Position numbers and translations under genes: made by a program
Part shown: in pieces, positions 8,025 to 16,292 of the stretch
Numbering within the stretch: position 1 is the stretch's first letter
Layout: each line of letters opens with the position of its first letter
The notes under the pieces: generated by a model
Databases searched by the model: none
Told to the model about the DNA's origin: nothing
The model's input: the letters and a program-made list of their open reading frames with translations, nothing else
DNA from: Arthrobacter sp. SW1
GTDB lineage: Bacteria > Actinomycetota > Actinomycetes > Actinomycetales > Micrococcaceae
Length of the DNA stretch: 64,000 bases
Direction of reading: 5' to 3'
Assembly (NCBI RefSeq): GCF_001766675.1
Contig: NZ_MJLT01000012.1
Span: 186,001-250,000, forward strand

Positions 8025-8783
8025 ATGGACAACAAGGACCTGGTGCTGAAGGCCGGCACCGAGCTTTTCATTGACCGGGATCCGGGCGCGATCGACCGCT
8101 GGTGGGCTGAGGATTACCGCCAGCACAGCGCCATGGCCGGCGACGGGCGTGAGGTGCTGCGCGGATTGGTGGGGCAGCTGCCGCCGGACTTCCGTTTCGA
8201 ACCTGTGCGCATCTTTGCCGACGGCGATCTGGTGGCCGTCCATGCCGTCTACTACGGTTTCGGGCCGGTGCCCATGGTCGCTTTCGACATCTTCCGGATC
8301 TCCGACGGAAAGCTCGCCGAACACTGGGACGCCCTCCAGCCGATGGTGGAGGAAACGGCCAGCGGCCGGAGCCAGAGCGAGGGTCCCACCGACGTGACCG
8401 CACCCGAACAGACCGAGGCGAGCCGCGCCGTCGTGCTCGACTTCGTGGAGACGGTGCTCAAAGGCGGGCAAGCCGAGCGGATCGGCGAGTTCATCAGTTC
8501 CGAACAGTACCTCCAGCACAACCCGTCCGTTCCGGACGGCCTGGACGGTCTCACCGCAGCACTCAAGGGCTGGGCCGAACAGGGCATCACCGTGGAGTAC
8601 GCCACGGTGCACCGTTCCGTGGCCGAGGGCGAGTTCGTCCTGACCCAGTCCGAAGGCACGCTGGGCGGCAAGCCCACCGCGTTCTACGACCTGTTCCGCG
8701 TGGACGGCGGGAAGATCGTGGAGCACTGGGACGTGGTGGCGGAAGTTCCGGAGTCGCTGCCGCACGGCAACGGCGTGTTCTAG
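8025..8783 (+). CDS. Tandem SnoaL-like (NTF2-fold) protein
   Basis: A 252-residue protein built from two SnoaL-like domains (about 1-118 and 128-252). Both contain the family pattern of an N-terminal helix, YRQH or YLQHNP, and a final strand pair ending in W: DGKLAEHWDALQPM in the first half and GGKIVEHWDVVAEVP in the second. Single-domain SnoaL-like proteins act as polyketide cyclases, isomerases or hydrolases, but most bacterial stand-alone members have no proven reaction. Fusion of two domains gives an internal pseudo-dimer. GAGGAGG precedes the ATG. It is convergent with the P450 gene, with 12 nt between stops. Confidence 0.8.
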   Translation: MDNKDLVLKAGTELFIDRDPGAIDRWWAEDYRQHSAMAGDGREVLRGLVGQLPPDFRFEPVRIFADGDLVAVHAVYYGFGPVPMVAFDIFRISDGKLAEHWDALQPMVEETASGRSQSEGPTDVTAPEQTEASRAVVLDFVETVLKGGQAERIGEFISSEQYLQHNPSVPDGLDGLTAALKGWAEQGITVEYATVHRSVAEGEFVLTQSEGTLGGKPTAFYDLFRVDGGKIVEHWDVVAEVPESLPHGNGVF

Positions 8784-8795
8784 CCCTTCGACCCG

Positions 8796-10004
8796 CTACG
8801 CCGCGGTCACCTTCAGCGGGATCGAACTCCAGCCGCGAAGGGTGTTGTGCAGATAGGGCACAGGCTCGCCGCACAGCTCGATGCTCTTGATGCGGGTGGC
8901 CATCTCGGTGAACAACACGTCCATTTCGAGCCGGGAGATCGGCTGCCCCACGCACTGGTGAATGCCCATGCCGAAGGCCAGGTGGCCACCCGCGTTGCGG
9001 TCGATCCGGAACTCGTCGGCGGTGTCGCCCCATTGGCGGGTGTCCCGGTTGGCCGAACCGACGAACAAGAGCACCTTGGACCCGGCGGCCAGCGGAATGC
9101 CATGGAAAACGGTGTCCTCGGAAACCGTGCGGAAGAAGGACTGGAAGGGCGATTCGAAGCGCAGGGCTTCGTCGATGGCGAACTTCGCCAGCCGCGGCTT
9201 GGCGTGCAGGGCGTCCCACTGTTCCGGGTGGGCGGCCAATGCCTGCAGGGTGTTCCCGATCGAGAACACCGTGGTGTCCAGGCCCGCGGACAGCATGGCC
9301 CGGACCAGGAGTGCCGCCTGGTCCGCCGTGATCTCACCGCGGTCTGCCGCAGCCCAGATCTGCGCGCCCATGCCGTCCGGGGACAGGTTTTCGCGGGCGC
9401 AGTTGGCCATGACCCATTCGTGCGTGCCGGCGCCCTTTTCGAAGAAGGAGCGCGAGCGGTCATCGTCCGGGCCGAAGGCGCTGAAGTTCATGGCGCCGTG
9501 CGGCAGCAGGTTCTTTTCGCGGCCTTCCCGCGGAATCCCGACCGCGTCGCCGAACACCCGGATCGGAAACAGTTCCGCGAGCTCCGTGACGCCGTCGAAG
9601 CTTTGCTGATCGAGCAGCCGGTCCACCAGTTCCTTGGCGAACACCTCGAAGCCGGCCCGCAGCGAGCGGACTCCACGCGGTGAGATGACCCCGGCCATGG
9701 CCGCCCGCATGGGCCCGTGCACCGGAGGATCGGACTCCAGGATGCCTTGCGGACGCCACGCCGGTTCCTTGTGCAGGTTCTTCGGCCCCACGCCGGCGCC
9801 CGAGATGAAGGTGCGGTAGTCCTCCAGGATGTCCCGGCACTCCTCGAACCCCGCGAACGCAGGAACCCCATACTTTTCAAGCCAGACGGCGGGCCCGGCC
9901 GCGCGCATCCGCTCGAACATCGGATACGGATTGGCCAGGTTTTCGTCCGTGTAGGGATCGTCCGCGAAGACGGGAAGGGCCTGCGGCGGAGTGATCACTG
10001 ACAT
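8796..10004 (-). CDS. Cytochrome P450, CYP199-like (aromatic acid oxidation)
   Basis: A 402-residue soluble bacterial P450. The heme ligand is C351 in FGMGIHQCVG, the I-helix oxygen-activation motif is AGLDTT (240-245) and the ExxR pair is E279/R282. By remembered comparison the whole chain follows CYP199A2/A4, the Rhodopseudomonas enzymes that O-demethylate or hydroxylate para-substituted benzoates: KEPAWRPQGILESDPPVHG, LFPIRVFGDAVG, RFESPFQSFFRT and the C-terminal HNTLRGWSSIPLKVT all align. The arginines that hold the substrate carboxylate appear kept (R84, R235) while the accompanying serines are replaced. GAGGACCGAG precedes the ATG; the longer upstream frame is not protein-like. It is divergent from the IclR, lyase and reductase operon, which supplies the likely electron donor. 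Confidence 0.92.
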   Translation of the reverse strand: MSVITPPQALPVFADDPYTDENLANPYPMFERMRAAGPAVWLEKYGVPAFAGFEECRDILEDYRTFISGAGVGPKNLHKEPAWRPQGILESDPPVHGPMRAAMAGVISPRGVRSLRAGFEVFAKELVDRLLDQQSFDGVTELAELFPIRVFGDAVGIPREGREKNLLPHGAMNFSAFGPDDDRSRSFFEKGAGTHEWVMANCARENLSPDGMGAQIWAAADRGEITADQAALLVRAMLSAGLDTTVFSIGNTLQALAAHPEQWDALHAKPRLAKFAIDEALRFESPFQSFFRTVSEDTVFHGIPLAAGSKVLLFVGSANRDTRQWGDTADEFRIDRNAGGHLAFGMGIHQCVGQPISRLEMDVLFTEMATRIKSIELCGEPVPYLHNTLRGWSSIPLKVTAA

Positions 10005-10107
10005 CTCGGTCCTCGTTTGCGCTGGGTGACGGATTGATGGCGGCCGGGGGTGTTCCCGTGGCGCCCAAGGTATCGGCCATGGACACACAGCGATAAGCGT
10101 CATTCTC

Positions 10108-10120
10108 ATTCCGTGGGAAT
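10108..10120. promoter_or_regulatory. Candidate IclR operator
   Basis: ATTCC-GTG-GGAAT is a perfect 13-bp inverted repeat in the 203-bp region between the P450 and IclR starts, similar in form to the TTCC...GGAA half-sites bound by many IclR proteins. Its central position would allow control of both directions. Inferred from symmetry and place. Confidence 0.5.
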
Positions 10121-10207
10121 AGTGTTTGTCCAAGCGCCGGGGCTCCACGCACCATCGAGTCCGTAACGGCCAACGGCGGAAACTGACGGAACAGGAGGGA
10201 CGGGTAC

Positions 10208-11014
10208 GTGGCGGGACAGGTTTCCTTTGAACGCGGCTTGAAGATCCTTTCTGCCGTGGCCGACGCCGGGGACACCACGGTGGAAGCCGTCGCCTCCAAG
10301 CTGGGCATCCCGGTCAGCAGCACGTACCGCTACTTCCGGCAGTTGCGCGAACTCGGCTTCGTCCAGGAAGACGGCGGCCTGTACCGGCCCGGCCGGGCCC
10401 TCCTCGCGCTGACCGGCCGGCACCTTACCCAGAGCCATCTGGCCGAGGTGGGCACGGCGGTGCTCAAAGACATCGTGGACACGGTGGGGGAGACCGCGGT
10501 CATGGTGATCCGGGTGGGCACCCGCGCCATGTGCCTGCGCCGCGTCGAACCGGAGAAGGCCATCAAGTACACCTTCGCCGTCAACGAACTCCTGCCGCTC
10601 AGTGCGGGAGCAGGCCCGCGGGCGCTGCTCGCCTGGGCGCCTGCCGACGTCGTGCGTCAAGTGCTCGACGCCGGCCTGCCGCGCTTTACGGACAACACGC
10701 CCACCGCCGAACAGCTGCAGTCCAGCCTGGCGCAGATCCGGGCCTCCGGCTGGGTGGTTTCGCGCGGCGAGCTGGATCCCGGCGCCGTCTCCGTGGCGGT
10801 TCCGGTGATGTTCGACGGCGAGGCGGTCTGCGCGCTCAATGTCGCCGGACCGGAAACCCGCTGCGGTTCACGCACCTGGCTGAACAGCACGCTGAAGACC
10901 CTGAACGCGTCCGCGGAGAACCTGGCGGCCTCGCTGGGCGCCCTCGCGGGCCAAGGAACACCACGCCAACACACACCACGGGAGGCAGGCGATGACGCCG
11001 CACACTCTGTCTGA
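10208..11014 (+). CDS. IclR-family transcriptional regulator
   Basis: A 268-residue regulator with an N-terminal winged helix-turn-helix (about residues 5-65: VSFERGLKILSAVAD, VEAVASKLGIPVSSTYRYF) and a C-terminal GAF-like effector domain (about 80-250) in which LLPLSAGAGPRALLAW and GWVVSRGELDPGAVSVAVPV are typical IclR segments. The start is GTG with GGAGGGACGGGTAC before it. The gene overlaps the ammonia-lyase by 23 nt, which makes translational coupling likely, and faces the P450. IclR proteins commonly control aromatic-compound pathways in response to a pathway metabolite, so it is the probable local switch for this module. Confidence 0.92.
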   Translation: MAGQVSFERGLKILSAVADAGDTTVEAVASKLGIPVSSTYRYFRQLRELGFVQEDGGLYRPGRALLALTGRHLTQSHLAEVGTAVLKDIVDTVGETAVMVIRVGTRAMCLRRVEPEKAIKYTFAVNELLPLSAGAGPRALLAWAPADVVRQVLDAGLPRFTDNTPTAEQLQSSLAQIRASGWVVSRGELDPGAVSVAVPVMFDGEAVCALNVAGPETRCGSRTWLNSTLKTLNASAENLAASLGALAGQGTPRQHTPREAGDDAAHSV

Positions 11015-12719
11015 CGCAGCACGGCTTGAAAACGGACGCCCAGGCGCGGAGCCGGTGGTGATCGGTGCCGCCCGCGCCACTTTGGAAGAGCTGGTGCAGG
11101 TGGCGCGCCACCGCCGTCCCGTGGTGGTGGACGAGGCCGCGCTGGCACGGATGAAGCCGAGCGAGGAATGGCTGGGCGCGGTCATGGAACGCATGGAAGC
11201 CGGCGAGGAAACCGCTCCGATCTACAGCATCAACACCGGCTTCGGTTCGCTGGCCGGACGCAAGGCCTTCGACGAACCCTCCGACGCCGCCGAGCTCTCC
11301 CGCCGCCTGGTCATCTCCAATGCCTCGGGCGTGGGCCGCTACATGGACGAGGAAGTGGTCCGGGCAACCATGTTCATCCGGATCGTCAGCCTCACCCAGG
11401 GGTATTCCGGGGTGCGGGCGGACATTGTGAAGACCCTGGCGGACATGCTCAACCGCGGCGTGCATCCCGCGATCCCGGAATTCGGCTCCCTGGGAGCCTC
11501 GGGCGACCTGATCCCGCTGGCACACATCGCGATCGTCATGTCCCGCTCCCACCAGGGCGAGGACTTGGAGCTGGACTCCGGCGAAGCCTTCGTGGACGGT
11601 GCGGTGGTTTCCGGCAAGGCCGCCATGGAGCACGCCGGCTTGGAACGGCTTCCGCTCGGCGCCAAGGACGGCCTGGCCCTCCTCAACGGGACCTCCTTCT
11701 CCTGCGCCCAAGCCGCGCTCGCCCTGTACGATGCGCAGAACCTCCTGGACACCGCGCAGGTCACCGCCGCCATGAGCATCGAGGCCCTCATGGGATTCGG
11801 CGACGCCTTCATCGACGAGCTCCACCAGGCCCGCGGCCAGCGCGGCCAGATCGAGGTAGCGGCCCGCTTGCGCGAGCTGCTGTCCGGCAGCGGGCTGGTG
11901 GACGGCGACGCCGGCACGGACCCCCTGCGCCAGCCCCCGCAGGACGCCTACTCGCTGCGCTGCATCCCGCAGGTGTTCGGGCCGGTCAAGGACACCTTGG
12001 ACTTCGCCACCGGCATCATCGACAACGAAATCAACGCCGCCACGGACAACCCGCTGATCTTCCCGTCCCTGCCGGCCAGCCGCACCTTGAAAGCCGTCTC
12101 CGGCGGCAACTTCCACGCCGAATACGTGGCCTTCGCCGCCGACTTCATCTCGATCGTGGTCACCGAAATCGGCAACATCACCGAACGCCGCCTCTTCCGC
12201 CTGGACGACGGCACCCTGAACCGGGGACTGCCGGACATGCTGGTGGCCAGCGAACAAATCGGCATGGACTGCGGCTACATGCTGCCCCAGTACCTCGCCG
12301 CCGCTCTCGTGTCCGACTGCAAGACCCTGGCCCACCCGGACAGCGTGGACTCCATTCCCACCTGCGCCAACCAGGAAGACCACGTGTCCATGGCCAACAA
12401 CGCCGGCCGCCACACCCGGCAGATCGTGGCCAACATCGAAACCGTGGTGGCCGTGGAACTGCTCATGGCGGCCCAGGCACTGGAACTGCGGATGAACCTT
12501 CCTGCCACTGCGGGAGCCAAGCCCGGCCCCGCAAGCCTCGCGGCGCTCGCCTTCCTGCGCGCCACGGCCTCCGACGATGGCCGTCCCATCGACCACATCA
12601 CGCAGGACGTGGTCCTGTACCCGCGGCTGCGCAAGGCCACCGAACTGGTCCACTCCGGCGCCGTCGTGGCCGCCGTCAACGCCGCGATCGGAGCCGGTGC
12701 TGAGGGTGAGGGGGCATGA
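10992..12719 (+). CDS. MIO-type aromatic/histidine ammonia-lyase family protein, atypical selectivity pair
   Basis: A 575-residue member of the HAL/PAL/TAL family, which removes ammonia from an amino acid to give an aryl-acrylate. The cofactor triad A169-S170-G171 in GSLGASGDL forms MIO. The catalytic tyrosine is Y78 (IYSINTGFG). Later motifs NEINAATDNPL, GNITERR and TCANQEDHVSMA are intact, so it should be active. The substrate-selectivity pair after LSRRLVI is Ser109-Asn110, where HAL has Ser-His, TAL His-Leu and PAL Phe-Leu. The gene overlaps iclR upstream and the reductase downstream (ATGA). It is therefore unlikely to be ordinary HutH, and no hutU, hutI or hutG neighbours are present. 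The substrate is unknown; a para-substituted aromatic amino acid or an aminomutase role are options. Confidence 0.9.
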   Translation: MTPHTLSDAARLENGRPGAEPVVIGAARATLEELVQVARHRRPVVVDEAALARMKPSEEWLGAVMERMEAGEETAPIYSINTGFGSLAGRKAFDEPSDAAELSRRLVISNASGVGRYMDEEVVRATMFIRIVSLTQGYSGVRADIVKTLADMLNRGVHPAIPEFGSLGASGDLIPLAHIAIVMSRSHQGEDLELDSGEAFVDGAVVSGKAAMEHAGLERLPLGAKDGLALLNGTSFSCAQAALALYDAQNLLDTAQVTAAMSIEALMGFGDAFIDELHQARGQRGQIEVAARLRELLSGSGLVDGDAGTDPLRQPPQDAYSLRCIPQVFGPVKDTLDFATGIIDNEINAATDNPLIFPSLPASRTLKAVSGGNFHAEYVAFAADFISIVVTEIGNITERRLFRLDDGTLNRGLPDMLVASEQIGMDCGYMLPQYLAAALVSDCKTLAHPDSVDSIPTCANQEDHVSMANNAGRHTRQIVANIETVVAVELLMAAQALELRMNLPATAGAKPGPASLAALAFLRATASDDGRPIDHITQDVVLYPRLRKATELVHSGAVVAAVNAAIGAGAEGEGA

Positions 12720-13729
12720 CCGCGCAGGCGGCAGAAGCCGCAAGCGTCACGAGGGGCTTCACCCGCCTGACGGTGGGCGGGATCCAGGCGGAGGCGGACG
12801 GCGTCGTCTCCCTGACCCTGGAGAACCCCGACGGCGGCGCGCTGCCGGCCTGGGAGCCCGGCGCCCACATCGATCTGCTGCTGCCGAACGGGCTGCTGCG
12901 GCAGTACTCGCTTTGCTCGGATCCCGCGGACACCGCACGCTGGCGCGTTGCGGTGTTGCGCGAGCCGGAGGGCCGCGGCGGGTCCCGCTACATTCACGAA
13001 CAGCTCCGCGCGGGCGATGCCGTGGAGGTCCGAGGGCCGAAACACAACTTCCGCGGGGACGCCGGGACTCCGGGGGAGAGGCTGTTCATTGCCGGGGGCA
13101 TCGGGATCACCCCGTTGCTGCCGATGGTCCGGGCGGCCGCCGCCGCGGACGAGCCATGGCGCCTGCTGTACCTGGGCCGCAGCCGGCGTTCCATGGCGTT
13201 CCTCGATGAGCTCGCCGTCCTGGACCCGGACCGAACCCGCGTGCGGATCCATGCCAAGGACGACGCCGGCCCGCTGGATCTGGGTGACTATCTCGCCGAG
13301 GCGGGCGGCGCCGTCGTCCTCGCTTGCGGACCGGCGCGCCTGCTGGCCGAGCTGCGCACCGCCCACATGGCCGGTACCGTGGCCGGCCTGGCGTTCGAGG
13401 ATTTCGGTGCGGACGCACTGCCGGAAGAAGCGGCCGACGGCGGCGCTGCCGGGGAAGCGGGCAACGCGCCGTTTGTCGTGGAAACCGCGGACGGTACCGA
13501 GGTGGAGGTCTCGGCGGACGAGAGCATCCTCGATGCCCTGCACCGCGCCGGTGTCCCAGCGTTGAACTCGTGCCGGAAGGGGACGTGCGGCACCTGCGAA
13601 ACCCCGGTGCTGGACGGAGTGCCGGAGCACCGGGACGGGATCCTCAGCGACGAGGAACGCGAAGCCAACGACACCATGATGATCTGTGTTTCCCGCTGCC
13701 GCGGCGCACGGCTGGTGCTGGATATCTAG
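12716..13729 (+). CDS. Phthalate-dioxygenase-type reductase (FMN/NAD, C-terminal 2Fe-2S)
   Basis: A 337-residue electron-transfer protein arranged as in phthalate dioxygenase reductase and vanillate demethylase reductase. The flavin domain (about 15-115) carries RQYSL at 63-67, the NAD domain (about 120-225) has GGIGITPLLPM, and the plant-type ferredoxin domain (about 252-337) has C286, C291, C294 and C324 in the usual spacing. It should pass electrons from NADH through FMN and 2Fe-2S to an oxygenase. With no Rieske oxygenase nearby, the divergent P450 is the natural partner. It overlaps the lyase by 4 nt (ATGA), and its stop interlocks with the stop of the convergent acyltransferase in CTAG. 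Confidence 0.93.
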   Translation: MTAQAAEAASVTRGFTRLTVGGIQAEADGVVSLTLENPDGGALPAWEPGAHIDLLLPNGLLRQYSLCSDPADTARWRVAVLREPEGRGGSRYIHEQLRAGDAVEVRGPKHNFRGDAGTPGERLFIAGGIGITPLLPMVRAAAAADEPWRLLYLGRSRRSMAFLDELAVLDPDRTRVRIHAKDDAGPLDLGDYLAEAGGAVVLACGPARLLAELRTAHMAGTVAGLAFEDFGADALPEEAADGGAAGEAGNAPFVVETADGTEVEVSADESILDALHRAGVPALNSCRKGTCGTCETPVLDGVPEHRDGILSDEEREANDTMMICVSRCRGARLVLDI

Positions 13730-15081
13730 CGAAGCGCCGTCCCGGAGAGGGGAGCCGGAGTCTTCCAGCGGCGGTCCGGCGTTTTGCCGCTGACGAGCAC
13801 CACGGCCACGACCAGCAGCACCGAACCCCACGAGGCGTTCACGGGGTCAAGGGCGGTGCGCATCACCACGAAGGGCGGGACGATGGCGAGCACTGTGCCG
13901 ACGGCGATCCGCCACATGGCAGGCCGCCTGCTGCCCGGCGCCAAGGCCGTGCTTGCGAGCTCCAGGCGCACCAGCGGAACGCACGCCAGCAGCACGATGG
14001 CCCAGGCAGCCACGTAGAACGCCGGCCGGCTCAGCCACCATTCCGTGCCGGCGGGCTCCGGGAACGGCAGCCGCAGCAGCAGTGCCGCACCGAACATCGC
14101 GATGATCAGCGGCAGGTGCCACAGGTAGATGGTCATGGCCCGGCTGCCCACCACGAACATCACCTTCTGCACCCAGCCAAGACGGACCCAGCGCTGCAGC
14201 ACCGGATACGCGGCCTTGAGCAGCAGCAGATGCGCCAGGCCCACCAGCACCAGCGGGAACATCGGCGGGTTCTGGTTGCCGAGCATGTCCACCGGGTACG
14301 GGCCGCCGTGCGTCATGAGGGCCAGGGCCAGATAGCAGCCTGCCGCGGCGGACACCAGGGCCAGACGGGAGAAGCGGTCGAACACGCCGTCCGCGTACAG
14401 GAAGCCCAGCTGCTGCAGCAGGCCCCAGACGAACACCATGTTGAGCAGGCCGATCGGATTGGAGTCGAAGCCCCAGGGATTGCGCTCCAGCCCCAGCCGG
14501 ACGGCGTCGACGGCGACCGCGCACCCGGCGAGCACCGCGGCGGTGCGATACGGGGCGGCGTCGTGGAAACGCGCCATGAGCGGGACCATCGCCTGGCAGA
14601 TCAGGTACGCGGCCAGGAACCACAGCTGGACGCCGGCGCCCGCGGCGATCACGGCGAGCAGATCGCCGGGGACACCCGCCGCTGTCGCGCACCACAGCGC
14701 TGCGGCGAGGAAGACGTACAGGGCGATGGTCGGACGCACGAGCCGCAGCACGCGGGCGCGCAGGTAATCCCCGGCGTCGCCGCCGCGGCGCCGCACGCTC
14801 CGCCAGGAGGTGAGCGAGGCGAAGCCGCCCACCACGAAGAACAGGGGCATGACCTGGCCGAACCAGGTCCCCTGGGCAAACCAGGACAAATCGGTGAGCG
14901 GGTTCACCACGGCGATGCCGGCGGGGCCCACGCTGATGCCCATCATCAGCAGGTGTACCGCGACGACGGCGAACATGCAGGCCACCCGGACAAGGTCCAC
15001 GACGAGGTCGCGCGACGCCGGAACGGCGGCGTTCCCGGTGTGCTCCCCGGCGGGCTGCAGCTTCAGGGCATTGGACGGCAT
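13726..15081 (-). CDS. Acyltransferase-3 family membrane protein
   Basis: A 451-residue integral membrane acyltransferase with about ten hydrophobic segments. The N-terminal family pattern is seen in RDLVVDLVRVACMFAVVAVH (residues about 25-44, with the conserved catalytic His), followed by PLFFVVGGFASLTSWR. Members O-acetylate or succinylate surface polysaccharides, lipids or antibiotics at the cytoplasmic membrane. The start ATG at 15081 has GGGAGGAACC directly upstream and is preferred over the ATG four codons earlier. The gene stands alone, convergent with the P450-reductase operon and behind a terminator of the HAD gene. The acceptor substrate is unknown. Confidence 0.88.
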   Translation of the reverse strand: MPSNALKLQPAGEHTGNAAVPASRDLVVDLVRVACMFAVVAVHLLMMGISVGPAGIAVVNPLTDLSWFAQGTWFGQVMPLFFVVGGFASLTSWRSVRRRGGDAGDYLRARVLRLVRPTIALYVFLAAALWCATAAGVPGDLLAVIAAGAGVQLWFLAAYLICQAMVPLMARFHDAAPYRTAAVLAGCAVAVDAVRLGLERNPWGFDSNPIGLLNMVFVWGLLQQLGFLYADGVFDRFSRLALVSAAAGCYLALALMTHGGPYPVDMLGNQNPPMFPLVLVGLAHLLLLKAAYPVLQRWVRLGWVQKVMFVVGSRAMTIYLWHLPLIIAMFGAALLLRLPFPEPAGTEWWLSRPAFYVAAWAIVLLACVPLVRLELASTALAPGSRRPAMWRIAVGTVLAIVPPFVVMRTALDPVNASWGSVLLVVAVVLVSGKTPDRRWKTPAPLSGTALR

Positions 15082-15126
15082 GGTTCCTCCCAAGGATTAT
15101 CCAACGATTGGAGAAATGGTAGGGCA

Positions 15127-15165
15127 AAAAATCCCGGAAGGCCATGGGGGCCTGCCGGGATTTTT
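15127..15165. terminator. Terminator after the HAD phosphatase gene
   Basis: Stem AAAAATCCCGG (15127-15137) with CCGGGATTTTT (15155-15165) and an inner AGGCC/GGCCT pairing. On the minus strand it ends in a U-run, 54 nt after the HAD stop, and isolates the acyltransferase gene. Confidence 0.85.
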
Positions 15166-15218
15166 GCGCGGGTGCCGCGAAGCGGCGCCGCGGCCTGAAA
15201 GCGGGTGCCGCCCCGGAC

Positions 15219-16127
15219 TCAGCCGGCGTGTTCCTCCCGCCAGCTGCGCAGGAACGCGCCGCCGGCGTCGTCGTGGATGACATCCGCCGCCAGGCCCAGG
15301 TCCGCCGCCGTCAGGATGGGGTAGGGCTTCTCCGGAACGCCGTCCGCCGGGCGGACGTCCAGGTGCTGGACGTCGTGGTCGTTGTGGTGGAGCCAGTCGG
15401 CCATGGCGTAGTCCGTGCGGGAATCGCCCACGGTGCGCCAAGCCTGCGGGGTGATGCCCTGGGCGGCGAGGAGCTCCACGGCGCGGCTGGCGCCCAGGTC
15501 CTTGCCGAGGCGCACGGACTCGATGTCCGTGGAAATGATGGTGGGATCCAGGCGGTAATCGCCGGAATCGTCGGACTGCGGTGCGTGGTGGTCCAGGATG
15601 GCGGCCGAGAGTCCGTGCCGGCCCATGAGCTCCAGGGCGTCGGCGTCGAAGAGCTTCTGCTCGGCCAGGTAATCCTCGCTGGGAACATCCACGTGCTGCT
15701 CCACGGACACCATGGCCCGCTTGGTTTCGTCGAAGAACATGTGCGCCGAATAGTCCTCGGCCACCATGCGCCGGATGTCGTCGCCGTAGGCCTTCGGGAC
15801 CGCGAGCTCGTGGTCGACATGCACCGGGCCGGCGCCTTCGGCCGTGTAGCTGAACCACACCGCGCCCTTTTCGCAGATCGCATGGACCACGGTTCCGGAC
15901 GGCATGCCGGCGGCGATCATCGGTTCCATGACCTGCTCGCGGATGAAGGCGTCCGAGCGGCCGGTGTTGAAGATCACCGGAATGCCGGCCGAGGCAAGCG
16001 CCACAAGGTCCGCGATGATCTCCGGCTTCACGTCACGGGTGACGGGGCTGGCCACCGGGCCGTCGACGTCGAGGAGCAGCGCGAGGGCCGGGCGTGCGGG
16101 ATGGGTGCCGGGGTTCGGAGCAGTCAT
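15219..16127 (-). CDS. HAD-superfamily hydrolase
   Basis: A 302-residue HAD phosphatase. Motif I reads LLLDVDGPVASP with the nucleophile D20 and acid/base D22, motif II is FNTGRSD (Thr, about residue 55), and motif IV is GDSRTDYAMADWL (about 245-257). The insertion of about 110 residues between motifs II and III fits a C2-type cap like those of Cof and sucrose-phosphate-phosphatase-like enzymes. It probably hydrolyses a phosphorylated metabolite in the cytosol. The ATG at 16127 fits where homology begins; the frame is open far upstream but antisense to other genes. It is divergent from the VapB/ParB-like gene. Confidence 0.85.
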   Translation of the reverse strand: MTAPNPGTHPARPALALLLDVDGPVASPVTRDVKPEIIADLVALASAGIPVIFNTGRSDAFIREQVMEPMIAAGMPSGTVVHAICEKGAVWFSYTAEGAGPVHVDHELAVPKAYGDDIRRMVAEDYSAHMFFDETKRAMVSVEQHVDVPSEDYLAEQKLFDADALELMGRHGLSAAILDHHAPQSDDSGDYRLDPTIISTDIESVRLGKDLGASRAVELLAAQGITPQAWRTVGDSRTDYAMADWLHHNDHDVQHLDVRPADGVPEKPYPILTAADLGLAADVIHDDAGGAFLRSWREEHAG

Positions 16128-16166
16128 GGCTCCATTTTGTCCCACCTTCCGCTGCATGACGGCGGT

Positions 16167-16205
16167 GTGACGGACTCCCGTGACGGACTCCGGTGACGGG
16201 CGACG
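16167..16205 (+). repeat. Three 13-bp direct repeats upstream of the small-protein/LytR_C operon
   Basis: GTGACGGACTCC recurs at 16167 and 16180, and GTGACGG begins again at 16193, giving an exact 13-bp period. The block lies in the 165-bp divergent region, 90-125 nt before the start at 16293. It could be an array of regulator half-sites; I know of no named motif that fits. Confidence 0.45.
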
Positions 16206-16292
16206 ACGGCGATGGTCACCTTTTGGCCACAAAGCGGCAGGCGGCGAGCCGCGAAAGTTTCCTTGGCCGCCGTCGTTATTTAGGCTGGCACA

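Noticed and set aside
10992..12719. Naming the lyase hutH
   Set aside because: The selectivity pair is Ser-Asn where HAL has Ser-His, and the neighbours are a P450 and a reductase, not histidine-use genes.
10836..12743. A 635-residue open frame antisense to the ammonia-lyase
   Set aside because: It is a mirror of a strongly conserved gene in GC-rich DNA, rich in Gly/Val/Asp/His as expected for such shadows, and has no motif or ribosome-binding site.
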